64,000 nt of DNA from assembly GCF_026241515.1 (NCBI RefSeq), contig NZ_JAPHPW010000009.1, positions 62,001 through 126,000 of the forward strand, read 5' to 3'. The notes under the pieces are model-generated. The model did not search any database. It was not told where the DNA came from and saw only the letters and a list, made by a program, of their open reading frames with translations. The stretch comes from Vibrio sp. 14G-20. Lineage in GTDB: Bacteria > Pseudomonadota > Gammaproteobacteria > Enterobacterales > Vibrionaceae. Shown one piece after another: positions 19,381-29,400 of the stretch. The translations under genes were made by a program, and so were the position numbers. The stretch's first letter is position 1. Each line of letters opens with the position of its first letter.

Positions 19381-19709
19381 CTAACCTACTCAACGCCAAA
19401 CCATCAATTCTTCACATCACTTCTCTACAAGTTTCTCACCTAGCCCCATCAAGCGTCTATGCTTATAAAATCGGTGCCATAAAGAGCCTTAACAAACAGT
19501 TACACCGAGGCGAACATGGCAGTTCCCTTGCATTTCGTTAACGGCAGTTGGATCAGTCTATAGAAGTTCACATCAATTCCATTATGACGATTGAGGTTAT
19601 TAATGTGAGACTCGCCTCAAGTTCCAAGTGAATTAATGTGGAAATCCACAATAGCGCGAACAACCAATTATGTCGAAAATGCGTGCATTACAACCAATAG
19701 CGACGCCTC
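19381..19709. promoter_or_regulatory. tsdB promoter region
   Basis: 329 bp without a convincing gene. A 15-codon frame at 19516-19563 (MAVPLHFVNGSWISL) has only a weak ribosome site and may be a remnant or chance. The regulatory palindrome is at 19636-19653. Confidence 0.5.
19636..19653. promoter_or_regulatory. Putative TtrR operator before tsdB
   Basis: Exact 18-bp copy of the element before ttrB, centred on the dyad TGTGGA-AA-TCCACA, ending 57 bp before the tsdB ATG. Position and orientation relative to the start codon are nearly the same in both places. Confidence 0.6.
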
Positions 19710-20351
19710 ATGACTAAGCTGACAATTAAAACTCAAACTTTAACGCTTTGCATCGCTGCTCTAGGAAGCCTTTCTTTATCCGCTTTTGCACAAGCAGCGC
19801 CTAACCCAATGCCAGAAGCCGCAGAAACCTGTAGCAGCTGCCACCAAGCCGACGGTAAAGGCATGCCTAACATCGCCCCGATGCTAGCAGGGCTCAATGC
19901 GGACTACCTAGAACATCAACTAGTCTTATTCTCAAGTGGCGAGCGTCAAAGCGCGATCATGAAGGGGATGGCTGACGGTGTGTCTGACCCTGCCGTTCGT
20001 CGTGAGGTTGCAGAATACTTTGCATCACTGCCTTCATACGAATTCACCGATTTAGAACAGCGCGGCTCACAAGCTGATATCGATAACCCTTATCGTAAAC
20101 TTATATTCCAAGGCGATTGGGATCGAAACATTCCCGCTTGTGCAACATGCCACGGGCCAAGTGGTATGGGTGTCGACAAGTTCCCACGCCTAGCGAGCCA
20201 GCATGCCGACTACATTCAAACTCAGCTCAACGCTTGGAAAAACGGCACTCGGAAGGGTGATGATTTGAACATGATGGGCAACATCGCGGGCAAGCTAACC
20301 GACGATGAAATCAAAAACCTGTCGTACTACTTCGCATCTTTCCGATACTAA
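19710..20351 (+). CDS. tsdB: Dihaem cytochrome c (TsdB-like), electron partner of TsdA
   Basis: 213 residues, signal peptide with cleavage after about AQA (residue 29). Two haem c motifs: CSSCH (C41, C44, H45) and CATCH (C144, C147, H148). The two halves resemble one another and cytochrome c4. TsdB of known tsdBA pairs is this kind of dihaem protein, exchanging electrons with TsdA. It sits 9 bp before tsdA in the same frame direction. The name depends on the neighbour; taken alone it is a c4-like cytochrome. Confidence 0.82.
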   Translation: MTKLTIKTQTLTLCIAALGSLSLSAFAQAAPNPMPEAAETCSSCHQADGKGMPNIAPMLAGLNADYLEHQLVLFSSGERQSAIMKGMADGVSDPAVRREVAEYFASLPSYEFTDLEQRGSQADIDNPYRKLIFQGDWDRNIPACATCHGPSGMGVDKFPRLASQHADYIQTQLNAWKNGTRKGDDLNMMGNIAGKLTDDEIKNLSYYFASFRY

Positions 20352-20360
20352 AGGGCTCGC

Positions 20361-21422
20361 ATGAAAACACTACTTCTAATTACCGCAACCCTTGCCTCTG
20401 GAATCGCTTATGCCGAAGCTGAGTTGCCTGATCGCCAAACCGAATTACCAGCCGTTGAGAAGCCTCAAGATAACAAATATCTAGTGCCACGAGACTTGGT
20501 AGATATTCCTGCAGGGGAGTTTGGCGACAAAGTAAAACTGGGTTATTCGCTGTTTGTCGATTCACAACAGATGCGTGGTACGTTCGTAGGCAATGAACAA
20601 AACTGTGTCAACTGCCACATGCAAGCGGGCATGAAACCAAATGCTGCGCCTCTTTGGGGAGCGTATATGGCTTACCCTGCGTATCGCTCTAAAAATGACA
20701 AAGTAAACAGCTACGCAGAACGTATCCAAGGCTGTTTCACTTACTCAATGAATGGTTTACCACCAGCAGTGGGCTCAAAAGAGATGGTCGCGCTAACCGC
20801 TTACTCGTACTGGTTGGCAATGGGCGGTATCTTGGATAAGAACGGCATGCAAGACACACCCGTTCCTGAGTTTAGCGATGCAGATTTACAAGTCGGAGGA
20901 AAAGCGGAGAGCTTCCCTCTTCCTGAAGAGCTGTTAAGCAAATACCCAATCGATGACCGCAGCAAGCTTGCAGGTCGCGGCTACCCTAAGATTGCTAACC
21001 CTGAACAAGAACCGTCGATAGCGCGTGGCGAAAAGGTTTATCAAACCAGCTGCCAAACCTGTCATGGACAGAATGGTGAAGGTATCAAAGGGGACGACGG
21101 CCGCTCATACCTACCACCACTTTGGGGCAAAAATTCATTCAACTGGGGCGCAGGTATGCACCGCGTAAACACCGCCGCGTACTTCATCTACGAAAACATG
21201 CCGCTTGGAAAAAGCCAACAGCTGTCAATTCAGGATGCGTGGGATGTGGCAGCGTTTGTAAACAGTCATGAACGCCCACAAGACCCTCGATACAAAGGCG
21301 ATGTTGCCGGCAATGCTAAGCGTTACCACAGCCACCAAGGTTACTATGGCAAAGAAGTCGACGGTCATGTACTGGGTTCAAAAGCCTACCCAAGTGGTAA
21401 AGAAGTGATTAATGATCACTAA
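20361..21422 (+). CDS. tsdA: Thiosulfate dehydrogenase / tetrathionate reductase TsdA
   Basis: 353-residue periplasmic dihaem cytochrome with signal peptide (about 1-18). Haem 1: CVNCH (C82, C85, H86), followed by the family-typical segment PNAAPLWGAYMAYPAYRS and C125 in GCFTYSMNG. This cysteine is the unusual axial ligand of the active-site haem in TsdA. Haem 2: CQTCH (C231, C234, H235). TsdA enzymes interconvert thiosulfate and tetrathionate; some (for example in Campylobacter) work mainly as tetrathionate reductases. Position after ttrBCA with a shared operator suggests the reductive direction here, which is inference. Confidence 0.9.
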   Translation: MKTLLLITATLASGIAYAEAELPDRQTELPAVEKPQDNKYLVPRDLVDIPAGEFGDKVKLGYSLFVDSQQMRGTFVGNEQNCVNCHMQAGMKPNAAPLWGAYMAYPAYRSKNDKVNSYAERIQGCFTYSMNGLPPAVGSKEMVALTAYSYWLAMGGILDKNGMQDTPVPEFSDADLQVGGKAESFPLPEELLSKYPIDDRSKLAGRGYPKIANPEQEPSIARGEKVYQTSCQTCHGQNGEGIKGDDGRSYLPPLWGKNSFNWGAGMHRVNTAAYFIYENMPLGKSQQLSIQDAWDVAAFVNSHERPQDPRYKGDVAGNAKRYHSHQGYYGKEVDGHVLGSKAYPSGKEVINDH

Positions 21423-21543
21423 TTCGTTTTAAAGAGCAGTAACCGGCTTTCGTGAGTAGTCATGCCTTTCAGTGAGACCGGATAGTTGCTCACGCCAGCT
21501 ATAGCTAAGCTTTACATTGTAAATTAGTGACAACTGGACGAAT

Positions 21544-21583
21544 AAAAAGGAGCCAAATTGTTTAACGATCTGGCTCCTTTTTT
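21544..21583. terminator. Bidirectional terminator between tsdA and the LysR gene
   Basis: AAAAAGGAGCCA pairs with TGGCTCCTTTTTT around a 15-nt loop, with A and T runs on the two sides, serving both converging transcripts. Confidence 0.88.
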
Positions 21584-21607
21584 GTGTTTGAACGATTAGA
21601 AAAATAA

Positions 21608-22537
21608 CTAACCTTGCTGCATCTTCTCCCAAATCGTCGGAGAGCCAATATAGTCTTGAACCGTAGTGATGAATTCTTTAACCAGCTTGGTTTGCTTACG
21701 GTGCGGATAAACGGCATAAATAGCCGTATCAGCAGTAGAGATTGGGTAGTCTGGAAGTAAAGTGACCAAGCCAAGTTCTTTCATTGAGGCATACAAGTTT
21801 GATTGATCGAGGAAACCATACCCTAAACCATCCTTAACGCAAGACACCATGGTGCGAACATCACTCACCTTATAGTTGCCACGAATCGTTAGGCTCTGGA
21901 AAGTATTACCGTGCGGCTCTTCACTGATACGCAGATGATCGACTGTCATATCACCATTGGTATAAATTACAGCGGGTAACGCGAGCAAATCTTGTGGCGT
22001 CTTCGGCTCACCATGCTGCTTCACAAAGTCGTTCGAGGCGACCAACATAAAGTTACTGTCGGCAATCTTCTTCGCAATCAAATTCGATTCAACAAGTTTG
22101 CTGAAGCGAAATGCGATATCAAACTGCCCTGCGATAATGTTGGCGATCTTGTCGTCCAATGACAGCACGATCTGAACATCCGGGTACTTTCTCATGAACT
22201 GAGTGATGATAGGTTGCAGATATTGCTGGCCAAAATAGATCGGTGAAGTAATTCGCAACACACCTTTTGGTTCAGACTGGTATGAATCTGCAATGCCTTG
22301 GATCTGATTGATAGTATCTTTCAGCACATAAGTTTGTGCGAGAATATCTTCCCCTGCAGACGTCAACGAGAACGAACGCGTAGAACGGTTGAGAAGCTGA
22401 ACACCTAAATCTTGCTCCAGCTTTTTGATCTGTTTAGAGAGCGATGAGTTGTCCATATCGTGCAAGGTTGCCGCTTTGGTAAACGACCCTTGTTGAACCA
22501 CATCTAAGAACAATAACAACTGATTGGTATTTGGCAC
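21608..22537 (-). CDS. LysR-family transcriptional regulator
   Basis: 309 residues. N-terminal winged helix-turn-helix at about 3-62 (FLDVVQQGSFTKAATLHDM to LNRSTRSFSLT), then the periplasmic-binding-like effector domain (about 90-300). It lies 26 bp downstream of an Lrp-type regulator on the same strand, so the two may share a transcript. The effector is unknown. No divergent partner gene is next to it, unlike typical LysR pairs. Confidence 0.88.
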   Translation of the reverse strand: MPNTNQLLLFLDVVQQGSFTKAATLHDMDNSSLSKQIKKLEQDLGVQLLNRSTRSFSLTSAGEDILAQTYVLKDTINQIQGIADSYQSEPKGVLRITSPIYFGQQYLQPIITQFMRKYPDVQIVLSLDDKIANIIAGQFDIAFRFSKLVESNLIAKKIADSNFMLVASNDFVKQHGEPKTPQDLLALPAVIYTNGDMTVDHLRISEEPHGNTFQSLTIRGNYKVSDVRTMVSCVKDGLGYGFLDQSNLYASMKELGLVTLLPDYPISTADTAIYAVYPHRKQTKLVKEFITTVQDYIGSPTIWEKMQQG

Positions 22538-22563
22538 TTTGCCTCTCCTACAATAAAACTCGA

Positions 22564-23004
22564 TTAGCGTTCATCTTTAGGGGTATCCATCACAACCATA
22601 GTCGTTATGGATTGAACCTGAGCACATTCCCCAAGCACATCGGCATGAAACTTCTTGTAGCCCGGCAGATCTTTGGTTTCGACTCTCAGCAAGTACTCGT
22701 TAGCGCCAGTGATGTTGTGGCACTCCACCACCTCTTTTTCCATGCTGACGTGTTGTTCAAATTCTAGCTGAGCCGATTTGCTGTGGCTTGATAAACCAAT
22801 CGAAACATAAGCAATAAAACCGACCCCCATCAGCCCATTATCCAGAACCGCACGGTAACCTTGAATGACACCTTTACGCTCAAGATCCTGGACGCGCCTT
22901 AAGGTCGCAGAAGCCGACAAGCCAATCCGTTCTGAAAGCTCAATGTTGGAGATTCTGCCGTCCAATTTAAGTTCTTGCAATATCCTTTCGTCAAATCTAT
23001 CCAT
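22564..23004 (-). CDS. Lrp/AsnC-family regulator
   Basis: 146 residues: helix-turn-helix at about 1-60 (FDERILQELKLDGRISNIELSERIGLS) and a RAM/ligand-binding domain (about 65-146) ending VQSITTMVVMDTPK. It is divergent from a LysE-family exporter, and such Lrp proteins often control the adjacent exporter in response to an amino acid. That link is inferred. The intergenic region (23005-23145) would hold both promoters. Confidence 0.88.
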   Translation of the reverse strand: MDRFDERILQELKLDGRISNIELSERIGLSASATLRRVQDLERKGVIQGYRAVLDNGLMGVGFIAYVSIGLSSHSKSAQLEFEQHVSMEKEVVECHNITGANEYLLRVETKDLPGYKKFHADVLGECAQVQSITTMVVMDTPKDER

Positions 23005-23145
23005 AGGTACTTATTATTGTGCATTTAGTGATAATAGAGGGAATAAAAGCACATAATTGCCTCACTTTCCACCTACTATGTTTCTCAACACGTGAAAGTC
23101 ATGACCGGTCAGTCACTTCGTTCATTTTATTGCTGGAGAACCATT

Positions 23146-23730
23146 ATGCCTTTAGAACAACTTAGCGCACTTGCCTTGTTTGCGTTTGTCTCGACCTTCA
23201 CGCCGGGTCCAAATAACATCATGCTCATGACATCAGGTGCCAATGTTGGCTTTGCCCGCACGATTCCGCATATGCTTGGCATTGCTCTAGGGTTTGCAGC
23301 CATGCTGCTATTGGTCGGCTTCGGCTTAATGGGGATTTTCAACGCGTACCCAGTGACGCACCAAGTCTTGAAGTACCTGAGCCTTGCTTACCTCATCTAC
23401 CTAGCCATTAAGATAGCATTAAGCGGCAAAGCCAAAAGTACCGAAGCGTATAAGCCGATGACCTTTCTCGGCGCGGCAAGTTTTCAATGGGTAAACCCGA
23501 AAGGTTGGTCGATGGCACTGACGGCGATATCCGTTTATAGCAGCGGCAGTTCATGGTGGGAACTTGCGATCATCGCAGCAATTTTTACGCTAGCTAACTT
23601 GCCATCAGTGACATTCTGGACGGCAGCAGGCAAACAACTGCAACACTGGCTAACAACACCAGTGCGCATCAAGAGCTTCAACTACGGTATGGCGGGCTTA
23701 CTTCTAGCCTCAACGATTCCGATGTTGTAA
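23146..23730 (+). CDS. LysE/RhtB-family amino acid exporter
   Basis: 194 residues from the ATG preceded by TGGAGAACC; an upstream in-frame start at 23092 lacks a ribosome site and is rejected. The signature TFTPGPNNIMLMTSG at about 16-30 is the LysE family N-terminal motif. Five to six membrane helices are visible. Family members export amino acids or homoserine lactones; the substrate cannot be told. It is divergent from the Lrp-type regulator. Confidence 0.88.
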   Translation: MPLEQLSALALFAFVSTFTPGPNNIMLMTSGANVGFARTIPHMLGIALGFAAMLLLVGFGLMGIFNAYPVTHQVLKYLSLAYLIYLAIKIALSGKAKSTEAYKPMTFLGAASFQWVNPKGWSMALTAISVYSSGSSWWELAIIAAIFTLANLPSVTFWTAAGKQLQHWLTTPVRIKSFNYGMAGLLLASTIPML

Positions 23731-23782
23731 CCAGATAGTTTCCCTATGATGGTTAGTAAGTGATTACTGGCCATCAATTTCA

Positions 23783-24172
23783 TTACAAGTATCCAATAAT
23801 CTCGCTAAGCCAACGCCCAAATATCGCCTGCCCGCTTGGGGTTAACGTCCACACAAACGCTGCTACATTCATTGCCACAGTCAGCCAATAAATTGCTCTG
23901 AACGGCTGCTTTTGCGTTTTATGGCGCAGCTTATCTTGAGCAATCAACGCTCCTAGCCAGCCACCAGCAACAGACAAAATGTGCAGGGTTTTCTCAGGCA
24001 CACGCCAATTACCATTGATCGCTGCTCTCTTGTCCTTTGCGTATACAAAAAACGTCACCACACCGATAACTAAATACCACGCCAACAGCGCTTTCGAACT
24101 TTCTGCAAACAACGCAGACACCGCCACCAACACCAGATAGGTGATGGCGATTTGAATAGATGAAGACAACAT
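23783..24172 (-). CDS. DUF1294 membrane protein
   Basis: 129 residues with about four hydrophobic segments. The DUF1294 signature is clear: VYAKDKRAA, RVPEKTLHILSVAGGWLGALIAQ and KLRHKTQKQPF. Function is unknown for the family. The ATG at 24172 follows AAAGGAG at a short spacing and is preferred to the TTG one codon earlier. It converges with the exporter gene; a hairpin with G-T pairs lies between them at about 23748-23777 without a T run. Confidence 0.85.
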   Translation of the reverse strand: MLSSSIQIAITYLVLVAVSALFAESSKALLAWYLVIGVVTFFVYAKDKRAAINGNWRVPEKTLHILSVAGGWLGALIAQDKLRHKTQKQPFRAIYWLTVAMNVAAFVWTLTPSGQAIFGRWLSEIIGYL

Positions 24173-24230
24173 CAACTCCTTTTGGGTAACAGCTCACATA
24201 CTGTGGCAATTACGCCCTGTAGATTTTGAT

Positions 24231-24240
24231 AAGGATGAGT
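24231..24240 (+). promoter_or_regulatory. MalT-box-like core before the GH13 gene
   Basis: AAGGATGAGT contains the GGATGA core, about 90 bp before the amylase-family start codon. A single short core is weak evidence. Confidence 0.35.
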
Positions 24241-24328
24241 AAGGCATATTGTAATTCGGTTAGCCTGCAAAGAATAAACAGCCCTTTCATCCCTACATAA
24301 CATGATGGAAGTTAAAGGAATTATAAAT

Positions 24329-26101
24329 ATGTACAACCAAAAGTACGCCATCTACCAAGTTTTTACGCGTTTATTTGGCAATAAAAACACCCAACATGTT
24401 CCATGGGGCACAATCGAGCAAAATGGCGTCGGTAAGTTCAGTGATTTTACCGACAAAGCGCTGTCAGAAATCCGCAAACTCGGAATGACTCACATTTGGT
24501 ATACCGGAGTGCCACATCACGCCGTCATCAATGATTACAAGCACATCTGCATTTCAGACGATCACCCTAACGTAGTTAAGGGACGCGCAGGCTCGCCTTA
24601 TGCGGTTAAAGATTACTACTCAGTCAATCCTGACCTCGCCAACAATCCTGAACATCGGTTAGAGGAGTTCGAAGCGTTAATTAAAAGAAGCCACGACAAC
24701 GGTTTAAAAGTGATCATCGATATCGTACCGAATCACGTTGCGCGTCACTATAAAGGCTTAAACAACCCACAAGGCGTCTGTGACTTTGGTGCCCACGATG
24801 ACACAACGCTGGAATACCACAGAGACAATAACTTTTACTACATTCCCAACAGCACCTTTGAATTGCCAGATATCGAGCCCGCCTTTACCCCACTTGGTGG
24901 TGAGCAGCACCCTAACCTAAGTTCCCGGTTTATCGAGACGCCCGCCAAATGGACGGGTAACGGCTCACGTTTAGCCAAGCCTAGTTTCGATGATTGGTAT
25001 GAAACGGTGAAAATCAATTATGGCGTGCAACCAGACGGTTCAAAAGACTTCCCTGAACTACCGAATGACTATGCTCAACGAGATTACCGAGAGCATCATC
25101 ATTTCTGGGAATCGGTAGCGGTGCCTAGCTCTTGGATTAAATTCCGAGACATCGCCTTGTTTTGGTTAAGCAAAGGTGTTGATGGATTCCGCTACGACAT
25201 GGCTGAGATGGTTCCAGTCGAATTCTGGAGCTACCTCAATTCATCGATAAAGATGAAAAACCAAGATGCCTTTTTAATGGCTGAAGTATATCAACCGGGC
25301 TTGTATCGCGACTATATCCGCTTAGGAAAAATGGACTATCTCTATGACAAGGTTGATCTGTACGACGGCCTCAAAGCCATAATGCAAGGTAAGGCTTCAA
25401 CGGCAATCATCCCTGAGATCCAACATCAGATGATGGATATTGAACATCACATGCTGCACTTCTTGGATAATCATGATGAGCAACGCATCGCTTCTCCAGA
25501 CTTTGTTGGCAATCCGAATATCGCGAAACCAGCAATGCTCGTCAGCGCGTTATTGAGCAGTTCTCCAACCATGATCTACTTTGGGCAAGAAGTTGGCGAA
25601 CCGGGAGCGGAAGATGCAGGCTTTGGACAACCCTCACGTACCTCTATATTCGATTACATCGGAGTCCCACAACACCAAAAATGGATGAACAATGGCGCGT
25701 TCGATGGTGAGTTACTAGACGATAACGAAAAGCAACTACGTCACTTCTATCAAAAAGTATTGAATTTTTCGCTAGAGCACTCGTCGATAACAGGTGATTA
25801 CCAAGACTTACACCAGTGCAATAACTTGAGTGATTCAGTCTACGCATTTCTGCGCTATGACCACCAAGAGCTAACCATTGTTGCTGCTAATTTCAGTCAA
25901 CACGCCACTGCGAGTATTCACTTGAAGGTCCCAAATGATGTCATCCAAAAGCTCAAAATAACGGATGGCAATTACTTGCTAGATGAACATATTGAGGGCG
26001 TTCGCCAACAAGTCTTCACCGTTGAAAATAGCATCGGAAATTTTAATATCGAATTAAAACCGCTCGCATCTTTAGTTTGGGTATTATCGTTAGATGAATA
26101 A
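24329..26101 (+). CDS. GH13 alpha-amylase-family protein
   Basis: 590 residues from the ATG that follows AAAGGAA at good spacing (the ATG at 24302 has none). There is no signal peptide, so it should act in the cytoplasm. GH13 regions: DIVPNH (131-136), nucleophile D290 in GFRYDMAEM, acid/base E319 in LMAEVY, and D383 in FLDNHDEQR. A C-terminal beta domain follows. It could cleave maltodextrins taken up by the maltose system; exact specificity (amylase, cyclomaltodextrinase or transferase) cannot be read from the motifs. It lies upstream of the pullulanase gene in the same direction. Confidence 0.87.
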   Translation: MYNQKYAIYQVFTRLFGNKNTQHVPWGTIEQNGVGKFSDFTDKALSEIRKLGMTHIWYTGVPHHAVINDYKHICISDDHPNVVKGRAGSPYAVKDYYSVNPDLANNPEHRLEEFEALIKRSHDNGLKVIIDIVPNHVARHYKGLNNPQGVCDFGAHDDTTLEYHRDNNFYYIPNSTFELPDIEPAFTPLGGEQHPNLSSRFIETPAKWTGNGSRLAKPSFDDWYETVKINYGVQPDGSKDFPELPNDYAQRDYREHHHFWESVAVPSSWIKFRDIALFWLSKGVDGFRYDMAEMVPVEFWSYLNSSIKMKNQDAFLMAEVYQPGLYRDYIRLGKMDYLYDKVDLYDGLKAIMQGKASTAIIPEIQHQMMDIEHHMLHFLDNHDEQRIASPDFVGNPNIAKPAMLVSALLSSSPTMIYFGQEVGEPGAEDAGFGQPSRTSIFDYIGVPQHQKWMNNGAFDGELLDDNEKQLRHFYQKVLNFSLEHSSITGDYQDLHQCNNLSDSVYAFLRYDHQELTIVAANFSQHATASIHLKVPNDVIQKLKITDGNYLLDEHIEGVRQQVFTVENSIGNFNIELKPLASLVWVLSLDE

Positions 26102-26453
26102 CCTATCGATCAATATTAGTTCCCGAGCAACTATTACCTCCCTAATTGATAATTAACTTAATTCACAAGTTAAATTAACAGACTCTCAATTCGATACCTT
26201 CCTCACATTAATAAGGATGAGCTCTCATCCTTATTATCTACTCCTAGCTTCTACGCCTTAGGCTATTAATATCGAACATATGAGCTATTGATCCAATTAA
26301 TTTAACTTAAACCAAATACAAAGCGTGATACTGATACTAGGTTTCCTATTTTTACGTATTAAAAATAACTTTACATATAGCCATCACAAATAGTTGGCCA
26401 TCATTCGGACTAGGATATTCATCTTCATAAAAAGTGAAATATGGATATCAAAC
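26102..26453. promoter_or_regulatory. Pullulanase promoter region with an inverted MalT-like pair
   Basis: 352 bp, very A+T-rich. AATAAGGATGA-GCTC-TCATCCTTATT at 26210-26235 is a perfect inverted repeat. It lacks a T run, so it is a poor terminator, but each arm contains GGATGA, the MalT-box core. It may be an operator or a transcript-end hairpin of the preceding gene. Confidence 0.4.
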
Positions 26454-29400
26454 GTGAACAACATAAATATTAATAAGAACATCACTCTGCAACGCACCTT
26501 CGACATTACAAAAAAGAGAAGCTTTAAGCGTTCTACTTTGGCCAAAGCAATTTGGCCTCTATTCACCGCTACTTTGATCGCAGGTTGTGGCAGTGATAGC
26601 GACAATGGCACCGACGCTGGCGACACTGGCCTATACAAAGCTGGCGAAAACGAAGTTGTTGTTTATTACAAACGTGATGTTGCAGCCGCAAGCACTTCAG
26701 GCTCTACTTACGACGGCTGGGGGCTTCACCTATGGAATGGCGAAGGCTGTACTAGCACAGACTTAATCGCGATGGGTCTCAGCGAAAGCGGTACTAACTG
26801 GGAAGCACCTTACGAATTTGACGGTATTAGTGATACCTACGGCGCTTACTATGTATTGAAAGTTGACCCTGATGCTGCTGACCCACATAAATGCATGAAT
26901 TTCATCTTACACAATGGCGACGAAAAAGCGTTTGGTAGTGCAAATTCGAAAGTAGAGCTAATTACACTTGGCGATTCACAAGGCGTATTCGGTTTTCATG
27001 GTAGCAGCGAGTTATATTATGATCCGATTTCAGATCGCCCAGTTAATATTGATGGCCAAAAAGCACATTGGTTAGACGCAGAGACTATCGCTTGGGAAGC
27101 CGCAAGCAGCGCCGATTCTATGAAATTGTTCTATGCACTCGATAACAGCATCACCATGAACGACAAAGAGATCGTTGGTGGCACTGCCGTTGAACTAACG
27201 AAAGATGGCGAGCTATCCTCTGAATTAAAAGAGCGTTTCCGCCACCTTGCAAGCTTACCTGCCCTGGCTATCGACGTTGACGACAGCACACTTCGCACTA
27301 TCTTAAAATCTCAGATAATTCTTGTTGCCTACAATACTAATGGCGACGTTACCTCTTCAACTGAGGTTCAAAAACCGGGTGTGCTTGATGCGGTATTTGC
27401 AAGTGAAGATGCTGGTAATGCGATGGCTGAAGAACTCGGCGCTATTGTTGAAGGCAGTGCAGCGACCTTCAAACTGTGGGCTCCAACAGCGCAAGATGTT
27501 GAACTTGTTCTGTACAGCGAGGATCTGCAAAGTTCACAAGTGTTCCCAATGACGGAAAGCACTGAGACGGGCATTTGGACGACTGATGCTGTGTCTAATG
27601 CAGTCAACAGTTACTATCGTTACCAAGTGAAGGTTTACCATCCAACCACAGGTAACATTGAAACTCGCCTAGTAACCGACCCATACTCTCTCAGTTTGTC
27701 AAAGAACTCAGCATACTCTCAAGTGATTGACCTGAATGATTCAACCTTGAAACCTGCGAACTGGGACGACTACGAACGACCAACCGTAGAGAAAGACGAA
27801 GATCATGTACTTTACGAATCTCACCTTCGTGACTTCAGCTTCAGCGATAAGTTAGGTACAACGAACCTAAATGGAAAATACCTCGCGCTCACAGAAGGAG
27901 AGCGTGAGTCAGTCAAACATCTACAAGAATTGAAAGATGCGGGCTTAACCACGCTGCATATCTTACCAGCATTTGATATCGCCACCGTTGATGAAGATGC
28001 CGCGAGCCGTGTCGATATTACGGATACGGTCGGTAAACTGTGTGATGTAAAACCTGCTGCCTCCTTGTGTGGTAACGAAGATGAAAACAAAACCATTGAA
28101 GATGTACTCGATGGCTATGACCCTTCAACGGGTGACGCACAAGCATTAATGAATGACCTTCGCATGCTTGATAGCTTCAACTGGGGCTACGACCCATTCC
28201 ATTACACGGTCCCAGAGGGCAGCTACGCGACCGATCCTAATGGTTCACAGCGTATTCTAGAATTCCGTCAAATGGTAAAAGCCACGCACGACATGGATCT
28301 TAAGCTGATCATGGACGTGGTATACAACCATACTAATGCATCTGGCGTAAACGATAAGTCAGTGCTAGATAAGATTGTCCCTGGGTACTACCACCGTCTT
28401 AACGTGAACACAGGTGGCGTAGAAAACTCTACCTGTTGTGATAACACCGCGACCGAAAACCTGATGATGGGTAAATTGATGGTCGACTCACTTAAAGTAT
28501 GGGCTGACGACTATAAAGTGGATGGTTTCCGTTTTGACTTAATGGGTCACCAGCCAAAAGACGTGATGGTCGAAGCATTGGAAGAAGTGCGTAAGATAGA
28601 TCCGAATACCTTGTTCTATGGAGAAGGTTGGGACTTTGGCGAAGTAGCAAACAATGCACGCTTCGACCAAGCAAACCAAATCAACATGGCAGGCACAGAA
28701 ATCGGTACCTTCTCGGATCGTTTACGTGATGCAGTACGAGGCGGCAGCCCATTTGATGGTGGCGTCGATTCAGAAGGCAATCACCCGCTTCGCTTTAACC
28801 AAGGCTTTGGTAACGCAGCGATTGCCAACGAAGAAACCAAAGTTGATCAAGATTCGATCAATGGTCGTTTGCATAACCAAGACCTTGTTCGCTTAGGTAT
28901 GGCAGGTAACCTCGCAGAATACGTATTGTTGGATTACAACGGTGATACCAAACTGGGTAAAAACGTTGACTACAACGGCGCACCTGCTGGCTACACCAAA
29001 ATGCCTTCAGAAAACATTTCTTACGTTTCAAAACACGATAACCAAACGCTTTGGGATAACAACGCTTACAAGATCGCGGCAGGTACTAGCTCAGCAGAGC
29101 GTGCTCGAATGCAGTCTGTATCGCTTTCTACCGTGATGTTAGGCCAAGGCATACCATTCATCCATATGGGTTCTGAACTACTTCGCTCTAAGTCTATGCA
29201 GCGTGATTCTTACGATTCAGGTGACTGGTACAACCGCGTCATGTTTGATGGTACTGACAACAACTGGAATGTTGGCTTACCACGTGAAGATAAAGATGGT
29301 GCTAACTGGGATTTGATCAAAACTATCATTGCTGACAGCACCGCTAAACCAGAAGAAGAAGACATTGAGCTGACTAAACAGCAATTCCTAGAACTACTTA

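Noticed and set aside
19516-19563. 15-codon ORF before tsdB
   Set aside because: Weak ribosome site and no supporting context; listed only in the gap description.
26394-26453. TTG start adding 20 residues to the pullulanase
   Set aside because: No ribosome site and an unusually long leader; the GTG at 26454 gives a more normal lipoprotein signal.
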